A stretch of DNA of 6,180 nucleotides from Alphaproteobacteria bacterium (GCA_016650315.1 JAENVZ010000040.1:1-6180); one strand, 5' to 3'; counted from the stretch's first letter, positions 1 through 5,824 are shown. Translations and numbers: made by a program. The notes: generated by a model from the letters alone, not told the origin.

Positions 1-323
1 GCCCGAACCACGGCATCTATATCCTTCATGACTTCTGCCCCCGGAACGCGAAGTATGCGCAGCCCTTGTTGCGCCAGCCATTGGTCGCGGCGTTGGTCTG
101 CCTCGGGGCGCTGCCCCATGCCATGCGAAGCGCCGTCAATTTCCACGCAGAGGCAAGCCTCTGCGCAATAGAAATCGAAAATATAGGGACCAAACGGATG
201 TTGGCGGCGAAACTACAGTCCCAATGGGCGAGTGCGGAGACAGTGCCAGAGCTTCACTTCGGGCGGGGATAGGGTGCGCCGTAGCTTGCGTGCCTTTTCG
301 ACTGTTGAGCGGCGTGGCGGCAT
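1..323 (-). pseudogene. DUF559 (Vsr-like endonuclease fold) gene interrupted by an amber codon; 3' end beyond the window
   Basis: Read on the minus strand from the ATG at 323-321, the frame gives MPPRRSTVEKARKLRRTL, then SPPEVKLWHCLRTRPLGL, and hits TAG at 215-213 (codon 37). The same frame continues without another stop for 70 codons to the window edge as FRRQHPFGPYIFDFYC, CVEIDGASHGMG, DQWLAQQGLRILRVPGAEV. This is a near-textbook DUF559 domain, including the conserved FRRQ, the D of FDFYC and the EIDGxxH block expected at the Vsr-like active site. Relatives usually have K in the LGLKFRRQ context, so one AAG-to-TAG change explains the break. A GGAGG ribosome site (335-339) lies 11 nt before the ATG. 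The biological role of DUF559 proteins is poorly defined; a nuclease function is inferred from fold similarity only. The gene lies 71 nt downstream of the fumarase stop on the same strand. A sequencing error or amber suppression could restore it. The family call is confident, the pseudogene status less so. Confidence 0.8.
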
Positions 324-339
324 TGGTGCTTTCCCCTCC

Positions 340-354
340 ACCGGCTTCGCCGGT
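340..354. repeat. 6-bp hairpin ahead of the DUF559 start
   Basis: Perfect inverted repeat ACCGGC-TTC-GCCGGT. It sits immediately upstream of the GGAGG ribosome site of the DUF559 gene and 3 nt from the neighbouring 11-bp palindrome. It could form a small stem in the mRNA leader. No U-tract follows on either strand, so it is not a standard intrinsic terminator. Confidence 0.5.
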
Positions 355-357
355 CCC

Positions 358-382
358 CCTCCCCATGCCCAGCATGGGGAGG
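358..382. repeat. 11-bp perfect palindromic hairpin downstream of fumarase
   Basis: The arms CCTCCCCATGC (358-368) and GCATGGGGAGG (372-382) are exact reverse complements separated by CCA. The element begins 12 nt past the fumarase stop codon. It would form a stable stem in the transcript and may act as a 3' end stabiliser or a weak terminator, but it is followed by G-rich sequence rather than a U-tract on the minus strand. CCTCCCCATG-type palindromes recur in sphingomonad intergenic regions as far as I recall, so this is probably one copy of a dispersed repeat family; that assignment is unverified. Confidence 0.6.
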
Positions 383-394
383 AATAGTAGAAGC

Positions 395-1912
395 TCACAC
401 CCCCGCCAGCAGCTTCTCCCGCTTGATCTTCTCCTGCCACACCAGAGGCGCGAGGTGGTGGACGCTCTGGCCCTCCGCATCGACGGCGACGGTGACGGGC
501 ATGTCCTGCACCTCGAACTCATAGATCGCTTCCATGCCCAGATCGGCAAAGCCGACGACCTTCGATCCCTTGATCGCGCGGGCGACCAGATAGGCCGCGC
601 CGCCGACGGCCATCAGGTAAGCCGATTTGTGATCGCGAATGGCCTCGATCGCCATGGGGCCGCGTTCGGCCTTGCCGACCATGGCGAGCAGGCCTTTTTC
701 CAGCATCATGCGCGTGAACTTGTCCATGCGCGTGGCCGTGGTGGGACCGGCGGGACCGACGATTTCCTCGCCGACCGGATCGACCGGGCCGACATAATAG
801 ATGACGCGGCCGGCGAATTCGACGGGCAGGTCCTCACCCGCGTCGAGCATGTCCTTGATCCGCTTGTGCGCGGCATCGCGGCCCGTCAGCATCTTGCCAT
901 TGAGCAGCAACCGGTCGCCATGCTTCCAGCTTTGCACCACTTGCGGCGTCAGCGTGTCGAGATCAACGCGGATTGCGGCCTTGTCCGGGGTCCAGTTGAC
1001 GTCCGGCCATTCCGACAGTTTCGGCGCTTCCAGATAGACCGGACCCGATCCGTCCAGCGTGAAATGCGCGTGACGGGTGGCAGCGCAATTGGGGATCATG
1101 GCAATCGGCTTGGACGCCGCGTGCGTGGGCCAATCCATGATCTTGACGTCCAGGATGGTGGAAAGCCCGCCCAGCCCCTGCGCGCCGATGCCCAGCGCAT
1201 TCACCTTGTCGAAAATCTCGATCCGCAGTTCTTCGATAGGATTTTGCGGCCCGCGCTCCTTCAACTGCGCCATGTCGATCGCACCCATCAGCGATTCCTT
1301 GGCGAGCAGCACCGCCTTTTCCGCCGTGCCACCAATGCCGATGCCCAACATACCCGGCGGGCACCAGCCAGCGCCCATTTGCGGCACCATTTCCAGCACC
1401 CAATCAACGATGCTGTCCGAAGGGTTCAGCATCTTGAATTTCGACTTGTTCTCCGACCCGCCGCCCTTGGCCGCGACATCGATGCTCACCTTATCGCCCG
1501 GCACCATTTCGACGTGGAGGACCGACGGCGTATTGTCCTTGGTATTGACGCGGCTGAAGGCAGGGTCGCGCAGGATCGACGCGCGCAGTGGATTTTCCGG
1601 GTTGCGATAGGCGCGCCGCACGCCCTCATCGACCACTTCCTGAAGCGACTTGTCGCTTTCCAGGCGGCAATTCTGGCCCCATTTGACGAAGATGGTGACG
1701 ATGCCGGTATCCTGGCAGATCGGACGATGCCCCTCCGCACACATGCGGCTGTTGGTCAGGATCTGCGCGATGGCGTCCTTCGCCGCCGGGCTTTTTTCCG
1801 CCTCATAGGCAACGCCCAGCGCGCGGATATAGTCCATCGGGTGATAATAGCTGATGAACTGCAGCGCGTCGGCGACGCTTTCAATCAGGTCGGCTTCCTT
1901 GATGACGATCAT
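395..1912 (-). CDS. fumA: Fumarate hydratase, class I ([4Fe-4S], FumA/B type)
   Basis: This cytoplasmic TCA-cycle enzyme interconverts fumarate and (S)-malate. It is a complete 505-aa single-chain class I fumarase with the N- and C-terminal domains fused, slightly shorter than E. coli FumA (about 548 aa). The three cysteines expected to bind the 4Fe-4S cluster are visible: Cys66 in RPICQDTG, Cys184 in GWCPPGMLGIG and Cys276 in IPNCAATRHAH. Asp68, Arg345 (TGRDAAHK) and the Thr391/Arg395 pair (GPTTATRMDKF) match substrate-binding positions known from class I structures. The glycine-rich KGGGSENK motif (149-156) is intact. The ATG at 1912 has AAGGGA 8 nt upstream, so no longer start is needed. 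It follows the L,D-transpeptidase by 111 nt on the same strand, enough for its own promoter. The family includes some related hydro-lyases, but overall similarity to fumarase is strong. The letter of the gene symbol is a convention only. Confidence 0.95.
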   Translation of the reverse strand: MIVIKEADLIESVADALQFISYYHPMDYIRALGVAYEAEKSPAAKDAIAQILTNSRMCAEGHRPICQDTGIVTIFVKWGQNCRLESDKSLQEVVDEGVRRAYRNPENPLRASILRDPAFSRVNTKDNTPSVLHVEMVPGDKVSIDVAAKGGGSENKSKFKMLNPSDSIVDWVLEMVPQMGAGWCPPGMLGIGIGGTAEKAVLLAKESLMGAIDMAQLKERGPQNPIEELRIEIFDKVNALGIGAQGLGGLSTILDVKIMDWPTHAASKPIAMIPNCAATRHAHFTLDGSGPVYLEAPKLSEWPDVNWTPDKAAIRVDLDTLTPQVVQSWKHGDRLLLNGKMLTGRDAAHKRIKDMLDAGEDLPVEFAGRVIYYVGPVDPVGEEIVGPAGPTTATRMDKFTRMMLEKGLLAMVGKAERGPMAIEAIRDHKSAYLMAVGGAAYLVARAIKGSKVVGFADLGMEAIYEFEVQDMPVTVAVDAEGQSVHHLAPLVWQEKIKREKLLAGV

Positions 1913-2023
1913 GGGGCGGTTCCCTTATTTCCCGGATTTGGCTGTTGGCCGCCGCTTTAATGGTTTGAGGCGGAGTGTCCAGAGGCAGGGAACGCAAGGC
2001 GTCAATTTCGGGCAGCGCCCTGT

Positions 2024-2686
2024 TCAACCAGCAGTGATAGCCTCACCAAGATGCAGCATCTTGCCATTCGTGATGATCACACGGTCGCCAATCTTTACCT
2101 GCGCAAACAGGCGTTGCGCAAATGCGATGGGAACACCGATACAGCCGTGCGTGGCCCAGCCCCATTCCACTTTGCTGCCATGGATCGAAACGCCGTCATT
2201 GGTGAGCCGCAGCATATAAGGCATCGGCGCATCATAGAGGTTGGACACATGGTCTGCATCCTTCTCCGTAATGGCAAAAACGCCCTCTGGAGTCGGCTTG
2301 TCTTCGGCGCCATAAAGGATGACGGCGGCCCCGATTTCATAGCCTCCGCGAAAGACGGAGAGCGTCTGCGCCTCGACATCGATAGTGATGACGATGGGAC
2401 CGGCAGGCACACCAGCATCGTCCCAGACATAATCGCCGTGTGTGAACGGATGATCGATATTGAGGATGCGCTTCACCACAAAATCCTGGTTCAGTGACGC
2501 AGGCGCTGGAATTGGTGCAGGGGACGGCTGTTCCACTGGAGGCGCAGGACGACCGGGTTCAGCGACAACAGCGACAGGCGCGCGCGCAGGCAGGTTTGTT
2601 ACATGAAAAATCGCGGCGAACAGCGCAACGAGGGCCAGCGGTCTGGTGCCCGCCCATGCTCTGATCGTTCCCATCCTGATCGCCAT
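2024..2686 (-). CDS. L,D-transpeptidase (YkuD domain), exported or membrane-anchored
   Basis: 220 aa. The N terminus has basic residues, a hydrophobic stretch (about residues 15-30, RPLALVALFAAIFHV) and then a Pro/Ala-rich linker (about 40-64). This suggests a signal peptide or anchor that places the catalytic domain in the periplasm. The YkuD domain (about 97-207) has the signature His169-Gly (SIHGSK) and T179-H-G-C182 (ATHGCIGVP), with Cys182 as the expected nucleophile. Such enzymes form 3-3 peptidoglycan cross-links or attach proteins to meso-diaminopimelate; which of these applies here cannot be told. The residue after HGCI is Gly rather than the more usual Arg/Asn. I chose the ATG at 2686 because GGAGG (2695-2699) lies 8 nt before it; extending to a TTG at 2725 would add 13 residues with no ribosome site. 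It is separated from rpoZ by a terminator, so it is probably transcribed independently. Confidence 0.9.
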   Translation of the reverse strand: MAIRMGTIRAWAGTRPLALVALFAAIFHVTNLPARAPVAVVAEPGRPAPPVEQPSPAPIPAPASLNQDFVVKRILNIDHPFTHGDYVWDDAGVPAGPIVITIDVEAQTLSVFRGGYEIGAAVILYGAEDKPTPEGVFAITEKDADHVSNLYDAPMPYMLRLTNDGVSIHGSKVEWGWATHGCIGVPIAFAQRLFAQVKIGDRVIITNGKMLHLGEAITAG

Positions 2687-2694
2687 CACCAAGG

Positions 2695-2699
2695 CCTCC
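2695..2699 (-). promoter_or_regulatory. Ribosome binding site that fixes the L,D-transpeptidase start
   Basis: GGAGG on the minus strand, with an 8-nt spacer to the ATG at 2686. It favours this start over the upstream in-frame TTG (2725) and over the second ATG, five codons into the frame. Confidence 0.75.
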
Positions 2700-2741
2700 A
2701 CTTGCCTTGCCGAACTGCATATCAAAAACGCACAAAAGCGC

Positions 2742-2760
2742 CAGACGGGGATTCCGTCTG
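2742..2760. repeat. 7-bp perfect inverted repeat upstream of the L,D-transpeptidase gene
   Basis: CAGACGG-GGATT-CCGTCTG, 56 nt before the chosen start codon. It could be an operator or a leader hairpin of the L,D-transpeptidase mRNA. There is no supporting evidence beyond symmetry and position. Confidence 0.35.
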
Positions 2761-2826
2761 TTTCGGTTCGGGACGATGGAAAGGGTAAATGTTAACGGTG
2801 CGCATCAGGCCATTATTTCTGCCACA

Positions 2827-2850
2827 ATTATACTTCACATGTCCCGTCAA
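2827..2850 (-). promoter_or_regulatory. Possible promoter elements for the L,D-transpeptidase gene
   Basis: On the minus strand there is a perfect TATAAT (2832-2827), about 140 nt upstream of the start codon and downstream of the rpoZ terminator. A TTGACG (2850-2845) lies before it, but the spacing is only 12 nt, too short for a standard sigma-70 pair. At normal spacing the -35 match is poor. One of the two hexamers may be real with a weak partner. Confidence 0.3.
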
Positions 2851-2906
2851 CATATCCAGAAAGAACGCGAAGAGAGATTAACCTCCCTCGCCCTGACACG
2901 GCACAG

Positions 2907-2935
2907 AAAAAGGCCCGGCTGTTGCCAGCCGAGCC
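2907..2935 (-). terminator. Intrinsic terminator of rpoZ
   Basis: On the minus strand, 28 nt after the rpoZ stop, GGCTCGGCTG and CAGCCGGGCC pair over 10 bp with one G-U wobble. They close on a GCAA (GNRA-type) tetraloop and are followed directly by TTTTT. This is a strong rho-independent terminator that should make rpoZ a single-gene transcript and uncouple it from the L,D-transpeptidase gene. Confidence 0.9.
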
Positions 2936-2963
2936 TCTTCTCCCCCATTATTCTTTTATCCGG

Positions 2964-3308
2964 TCAGCCGTCGTAATCGCTGCCGATATTCTGATTGCGC
3001 GGCGGCGCGGCTGCCGTCAGGCGCAGCGCTTCGGCGGACTGGGCGATCGATCCAATCTCATCGGGCATATCATCGTCGTCGATCTGAACCTTTTGCAGGC
3101 TGGCGACCAGCGAGTCCTGAAGTTCGTCAGGCATGACGGTTTCTTCCGCAATTTCGCGCAAGGCGACAACCGGATTTTTGTCACGGTCGCGATCCACAGT
3201 CAGCTCGGCGCCGCCGCTGATTTCCCGCGCACGTTGCGCAGCCAGCAGGACGAGATCAAAACGATTGGTAACCTTGTCGACGCAATCTTCGACGGTGACG
3301 CGGGCCAT
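2964..3308 (-). CDS. rpoZ: DNA-directed RNA polymerase subunit omega
   Basis: Small RNA polymerase subunit that helps beta-prime fold and assemble into the core enzyme. The 114-aa product starts [20 protein letters not shown], the conserved omega N terminus, and carries the second conserved block [12 protein letters not shown] (45-56). It is longer than E. coli omega (91 aa) because of a C-terminal tail with an acidic patch (IDDDDMPDE, 76-84) and ending [10 protein letters not shown], as in other sphingomonads to my knowledge. The ATG at 3308 is chosen because AAGGGAG lies 5 nt upstream and family homology begins there; an in-frame upstream start at 3332 adds eight unconserved residues. In many alphaproteobacteria rpoZ is followed by the (p)ppGpp synthetase/hydrolase gene; here it is followed by a terminator and an unrelated gene. 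Confidence 0.97.
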   Translation of the reverse strand: MARVTVEDCVDKVTNRFDLVLLAAQRAREISGGAELTVDRDRDKNPVVALREIAEETVMPDELQDSLVASLQKVQIDDDDMPDEIGSIAQSAEALRLTAAAPPRNQNIGSDYDG

Positions 3309-3346
3309 GCGGGCTCCCTTGAAATATAGCAAAGAGTAAGTGGGGT

Positions 3347-3375
3347 CGCCTAGCAGCCAGGTTCGGGCGAGTCAA
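3347..3375 (-). promoter_or_regulatory. Possible rpoZ promoter
   Basis: On the minus strand TTGACT (3375-3370) is followed after 17 nt by TAGGCG (3352-3347), about 40 nt before the rpoZ ATG. The -35 box is good and the spacing ideal, but the -10 box is a weak match. Loose -10 boxes are common in alphaproteobacteria. It lies in the 144-nt divergent gap shared with the PLD-type gene. Confidence 0.35.
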
Positions 3376-3452
3376 TAAAATGCGCGGGCGGCAATGTTGG
3401 CTCACCAACCTGAACCCTATGCAATTGCCACGAAAACAGGCACATTGTTCTC

Positions 3453-4640
3453 ATGTCCGTTGCCGCCGACCCCATGCCCTATCCCATAGACGCAGAAATC
3501 GAGGGCAACAGCCTACGCCTTATCGAAACAGGCACCGAACGCCTGTCCGAATTGCTGGGCCTGATCGACGGGGCGCGGCACAGCGTCAAATTCTATTTCT
3601 ACATGTTTGACAGTGACGATTGCGGACGCCGGATCATGGACAGGCTGATTGCCGCGGTCAGGCGGGGCGTTGATGTGACGTTGATGGTCGACGGCTTTGG
3701 ATCTTCGGCTGCTGCATCGGGCTTTTTCGAGAGGTTCCGGGAGGCTGGCGGCAGATTCAGTATCTTCAGCCATCGTCGCTCGACCCGCTATCTGATCCGC
3801 AATCACCAAAAAGTCGCCATCGCCGATGACCAGCGACTGATTATGGGAGGTTTCAACTTATCCAATAATTATTTCGACGTACCCGCTGACAAGGCGTGGC
3901 GGGATATCGGCCTGTATCTGGAAGGGCCGCAAGTAGGTGAAGCAGCACGCTGGTTTAATGCACTCCAGACCTGGGTGATGAGCGACACGCAGCGTTTTTC
4001 CACGCTGCGCCGCATGATTCGCACCTGGCGGCCAGCCGGCGGGATGTTCCATTTTCTGCTCGGCGGCCCGGTCCGGCGACTCAGCCCCTGGGCGCAAGCG
4101 GTCAAGCATGATCTGGAAAAAGGAAGCCGGGTCGATATGATCGAAGCCTATTTTTCGCCATCGCGTGCAATGCTTCGCCGAATCGAAAGGATAGGCACAC
4201 GTGGCGAAGCTCGGGTCGTGGCCGCCGCCCGGTCGGACAACAGCACGACCATTGCAGCCGCGCGCGCACTTTATGCCGCGCTGTTGAAGCATGGAGTGCG
4301 CGTTTATGAGTATCTGCCCGCCAAACTGCATACGAAATTGATCGTCATCGACGATATCGTTTACATCGGATCGGCCAATTTCGACATGCGCAGCCTGTTC
4401 ATCAATCTGGAACTGATGTTGCGAATCGAGGATGCAGCTTTTGCCTCGCAAATGCGTGCATTTGTCACGCGCGAGATTACGGATTGCCAGGAAATCACCC
4501 TGTCACTGCATCGGCAGCGCACCGGCATTTTTACACATGTTCTCGGCTGGATCAGCTATGTGATGGTGGCGGTCATCGACTATACGGTAACCCGGCGGCT
4601 CAATTTCCCTGCCCACACGCGGCAGGACGAGGACGATTGA
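3453..4640 (+). CDS. Phospholipase D superfamily protein, cardiolipin synthase (ClsB)-like
   Basis: 395 aa with two PLD halves, each with an intact HxKx4D motif: His118-Lys120-Asp125 (NHQKVAIADD, followed by GGFN) and His293-Lys295-Asp300 (LHTKLIVIDD, followed by GSANFDMRS). The duplicated motif, GSANFDMRS block and overall length fit bacterial cardiolipin synthases, which join two phosphatidylglycerols or use phosphatidylethanolamine as phosphatidyl donor. There are no N-terminal transmembrane helices as in ClsA, so it is closer to ClsB. A hydrophobic stretch at about 360-379 (FTHVLGWISYVMVAVIDY) could anchor the C terminus. The start at 3453 has only a weak ribosome site (AGG about 12 nt upstream); the next in-frame ATG (3474) has none. 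It is divergent from rpoZ and convergent with a putative phospholipid methyltransferase. Another PLD-type phosphodiesterase or transphosphatidylase role is possible. Confidence 0.85.
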   Translation: MSVAADPMPYPIDAEIEGNSLRLIETGTERLSELLGLIDGARHSVKFYFYMFDSDDCGRRIMDRLIAAVRRGVDVTLMVDGFGSSAAASGFFERFREAGGRFSIFSHRRSTRYLIRNHQKVAIADDQRLIMGGFNLSNNYFDVPADKAWRDIGLYLEGPQVGEAARWFNALQTWVMSDTQRFSTLRRMIRTWRPAGGMFHFLLGGPVRRLSPWAQAVKHDLEKGSRVDMIEAYFSPSRAMLRRIERIGTRGEARVVAAARSDNSTTIAAARALYAALLKHGVRVYEYLPAKLHTKLIVIDDIVYIGSANFDMRSLFINLELMLRIEDAAFASQMRAFVTREITDCQEITLSLHRQRTGIFTHVLGWISYVMVAVIDYTVTRRLNFPAHTRQDEDD

Positions 4641-4653
4641 TTCAGGCCATGGT

Positions 4654-5307
4654 TCAGGCCGCGATTTCTTTCGCAGCCATCTCTTCCTTCCATGCCCAAT
4701 AAAGCTGGCAGGGCGGGATATTCCAGAATTCAAAGCCATGATCGATGTCACGAAAATGCGGTGCGATGAATTTGCGAACCCTGGGCGAATATTGATAAAC
4801 CAGAAACGCGCCGCCCGGCCGTAACGCCGCCTGTGTTTCTCGGGCTATGGCTGGCCCCACGCCGCTCGGCAGAGTCGAAAAGGGCAGGCCGGACAATATG
4901 AAATCCGCATGGGCAAAACCATGGTCGGCGATAATTTTGCGCACATCGGCGGCTGACCCGTGCACGGCAAGAAAACGACTGTCGGCAATATCGGCATTCA
5001 GATAATCGACAAATTCGTCATTGGTGTCGATAGCGATCAGCATCGCGTCGGGTCGCATCCGTTCCAGCACCGGGCGGCAGAAGGTGCCCACGCCCGGCCC
5101 ATATTCGACGAACAGTTTCACATTTTGCCAGTCCACCGGCTTCAACATCGTGCGGATCAACGTCGGCGACGACGGGATCACCGACCCAACCATGACCGGA
5201 TGTTTCAAAAATCCTCGGAAAAACAACCCCCAAGGACCCAAAAATCGGGTGAAGCGGACCAGAAGGTTATTCGAACCGCGAAGCTTTTCGGCGCGTGAAG
5301 TGCTCAT
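4654..5307 (-). CDS. SAM-dependent methyltransferase, putative phospholipid N-methyltransferase
   Basis: 217 aa with a Rossmann-type SAM-binding core: motif I VEYGPGVGTF (67-76), the acidic residue after strand 2 (Asp94 in IAIDTND), and SGLPFSTLP (139-147) at the motif IV position. VE-x-GPG-x-G plus SGLP is typical of the PmtA/COG3963 group, which methylates phosphatidylethanolamine toward phosphatidylcholine. The N-terminal region has a hydrophobic/aromatic segment (LGPWGLFFRGFL, 23-34) that could touch the membrane. The start at 5307 is preferred because AGGA lies 5 nt upstream; the longer frame opens with a TTG at 5367 without a ribosome site. The stop lies 13 nt from that of the convergent PLD-type gene, so the two transcripts probably overlap at their 3' ends. 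Substrate is inferred; other small-molecule or rRNA-type methyltransferases share the fold. Confidence 0.8.
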   Translation of the reverse strand: MSTSRAEKLRGSNNLLVRFTRFLGPWGLFFRGFLKHPVMVGSVIPSSPTLIRTMLKPVDWQNVKLFVEYGPGVGTFCRPVLERMRPDAMLIAIDTNDEFVDYLNADIADSRFLAVHGSAADVRKIIADHGFAHADFILSGLPFSTLPSGVGPAIARETQAALRPGGAFLVYQYSPRVRKFIAPHFRDIDHGFEFWNIPPCQLYWAWKEEMAAKEIAA

Positions 5308-5689
5308 TCCGTTCCTGTCTTCATTCTTTATGGCGCCAGCCGTCGCAAATCCTGAGGCAAGTTTCAAGTACGCTAATCATCTTTACAGGATGTACCCGCC
5401 GCAAGCTGCGATAAATGGAAACAGCGATCGTCAGAAAATTGCCGGTCGCTGGGACGGGCAGACGATACGGTGGAGCGATCAAGCCCAATCTGACGTGCGC
5501 GCCTTTCTTCATGGCTGGTGGTCCCTCATTTTGCGCTTTCTATGTGCAATGACGAAGTTTATTCGCTCTTTTGCTGCCAGACCGGTTCCCTACTTCAGGA
5601 TGGTTGGGACAAAGAATTGGAAAAGGGCGTTTGAAAAACGCTTGCCGCTGCTTTGGCGTACAATTGTGTGCGAGTGCGAATAAGCAACG
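5308..5689. other. Intergenic stretch without a supported gene
   Basis: This is most of a 517-nt gap between the methyltransferase start and the LysR start. It should contain the methyltransferase promoter, but I see no convincing one; TTGCGG followed after 17 nt by GATGAT on the minus strand (about 5379-5407) is a weak candidate. A 6-bp hairpin GCGTTT-GAA-AAACGC lies at 5627-5641. A plus-strand frame stays open to a TAA at 5683, and a 63-codon minus-strand frame covers 5321-5512; neither has a good ribosome site, high-GC codon bias or a recognisable product. It may be regulatory DNA or decayed sequence. Confidence 0.5.
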
Positions 5690-5714
5690 CCATATTGAGT
5701 AAATTACAATATGG
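5690..5714. promoter_or_regulatory. 8-bp interrupted dyad, candidate LysR-type operator
   Basis: CCATATTG (5690-5697) and CAATATGG (5707-5714) are exact inverted repeats around a 9-nt AT-rich centre. T5696 and A5708 make the T-N11-A spacing typical of LysR-family binding sites. It lies just upstream of a TATAAT-containing promoter candidate and 110 nt before the LysR start codon, the usual arrangement for an autoregulated or divergently acting LysR site. Binding is inferred from symmetry and position only. Confidence 0.5.
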
Positions 5715-5743
5715 TTCCGATATAAAATCTTCAGTTATATAAT
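5715..5743 (+). promoter_or_regulatory. Candidate promoter of the LysR-family gene
   Basis: TTCCGA (5715-5720), a 17-nt spacer and a perfect TATAAT (5738-5743), inside the most AT-rich part of the window. A start near 5750 would give a leader of about 75 nt. The -35 box is weak (three of six), as expected if an activator bound at the adjacent dyad assists polymerase. Confidence 0.45.
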
Positions 5744-5824
5744 CAGAATTCCGTGCTAGAAATGTCGATTGGACCAGCCATATACATGGTGCACTGCAGT
5801 AGCATTGGGTCGAAAAGGTAATAA

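Noticed and set aside
224..1960. 578-codon plus-strand open frame opposite fumarase
   Set aside because: It is exactly antisense to a confidently identified fumarase, is rich in Arg/His/Asp/Leu as expected for a high-GC antisense shadow, and has no recognisable domain.
1913..2023. Promoter-like hexamers upstream of fumarase (minus-strand TTGACG, and TGGACA followed by TAAAGC)
   Set aside because: TTGACG lacks a -10 partner at normal spacing, and TGGACA-N16-TAAAGC has a poor -10. Fumarase probably has its own promoter here, but I cannot place it with confidence.
3395..3408. GTTGG-CTCA-CCAAC small hairpin upstream of the PLD-type gene
   Set aside because: The stem is only 5 bp, with no adjacent U-tract or promoter geometry; expected by chance in a window of this size.
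4641..4660. TTCAGGCC direct repeat (4641-4648 and 4653-4660) between the convergent stops
   Set aside because: An 8-bp repeat 4 nt apart, half inside the methyltransferase 3' end, with no flanking mobile element. Small duplications like this are common, and it is not a target-site duplication of anything visible.
5321..5512. 63-codon minus-strand frame just upstream of the methyltransferase
   Set aside because: It ends 13 nt before the methyltransferase start, but its sequence matches no family I know and the possible ribosome site is poor. It is most likely untranslated leader.
5330..5683. Plus-strand open frame (117 codons from an ATG at 5330) in the intergenic gap
   Set aside because: There is no ribosome site before the ATG at 5330 or the internal ATG at 5550, codon third positions are not GC-biased as in the neighbours, and the product is not recognisable. 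The same frame also extends upstream antisense to the methyltransferase, as shadows do. Kept only as a weak possibility under the gap finding.
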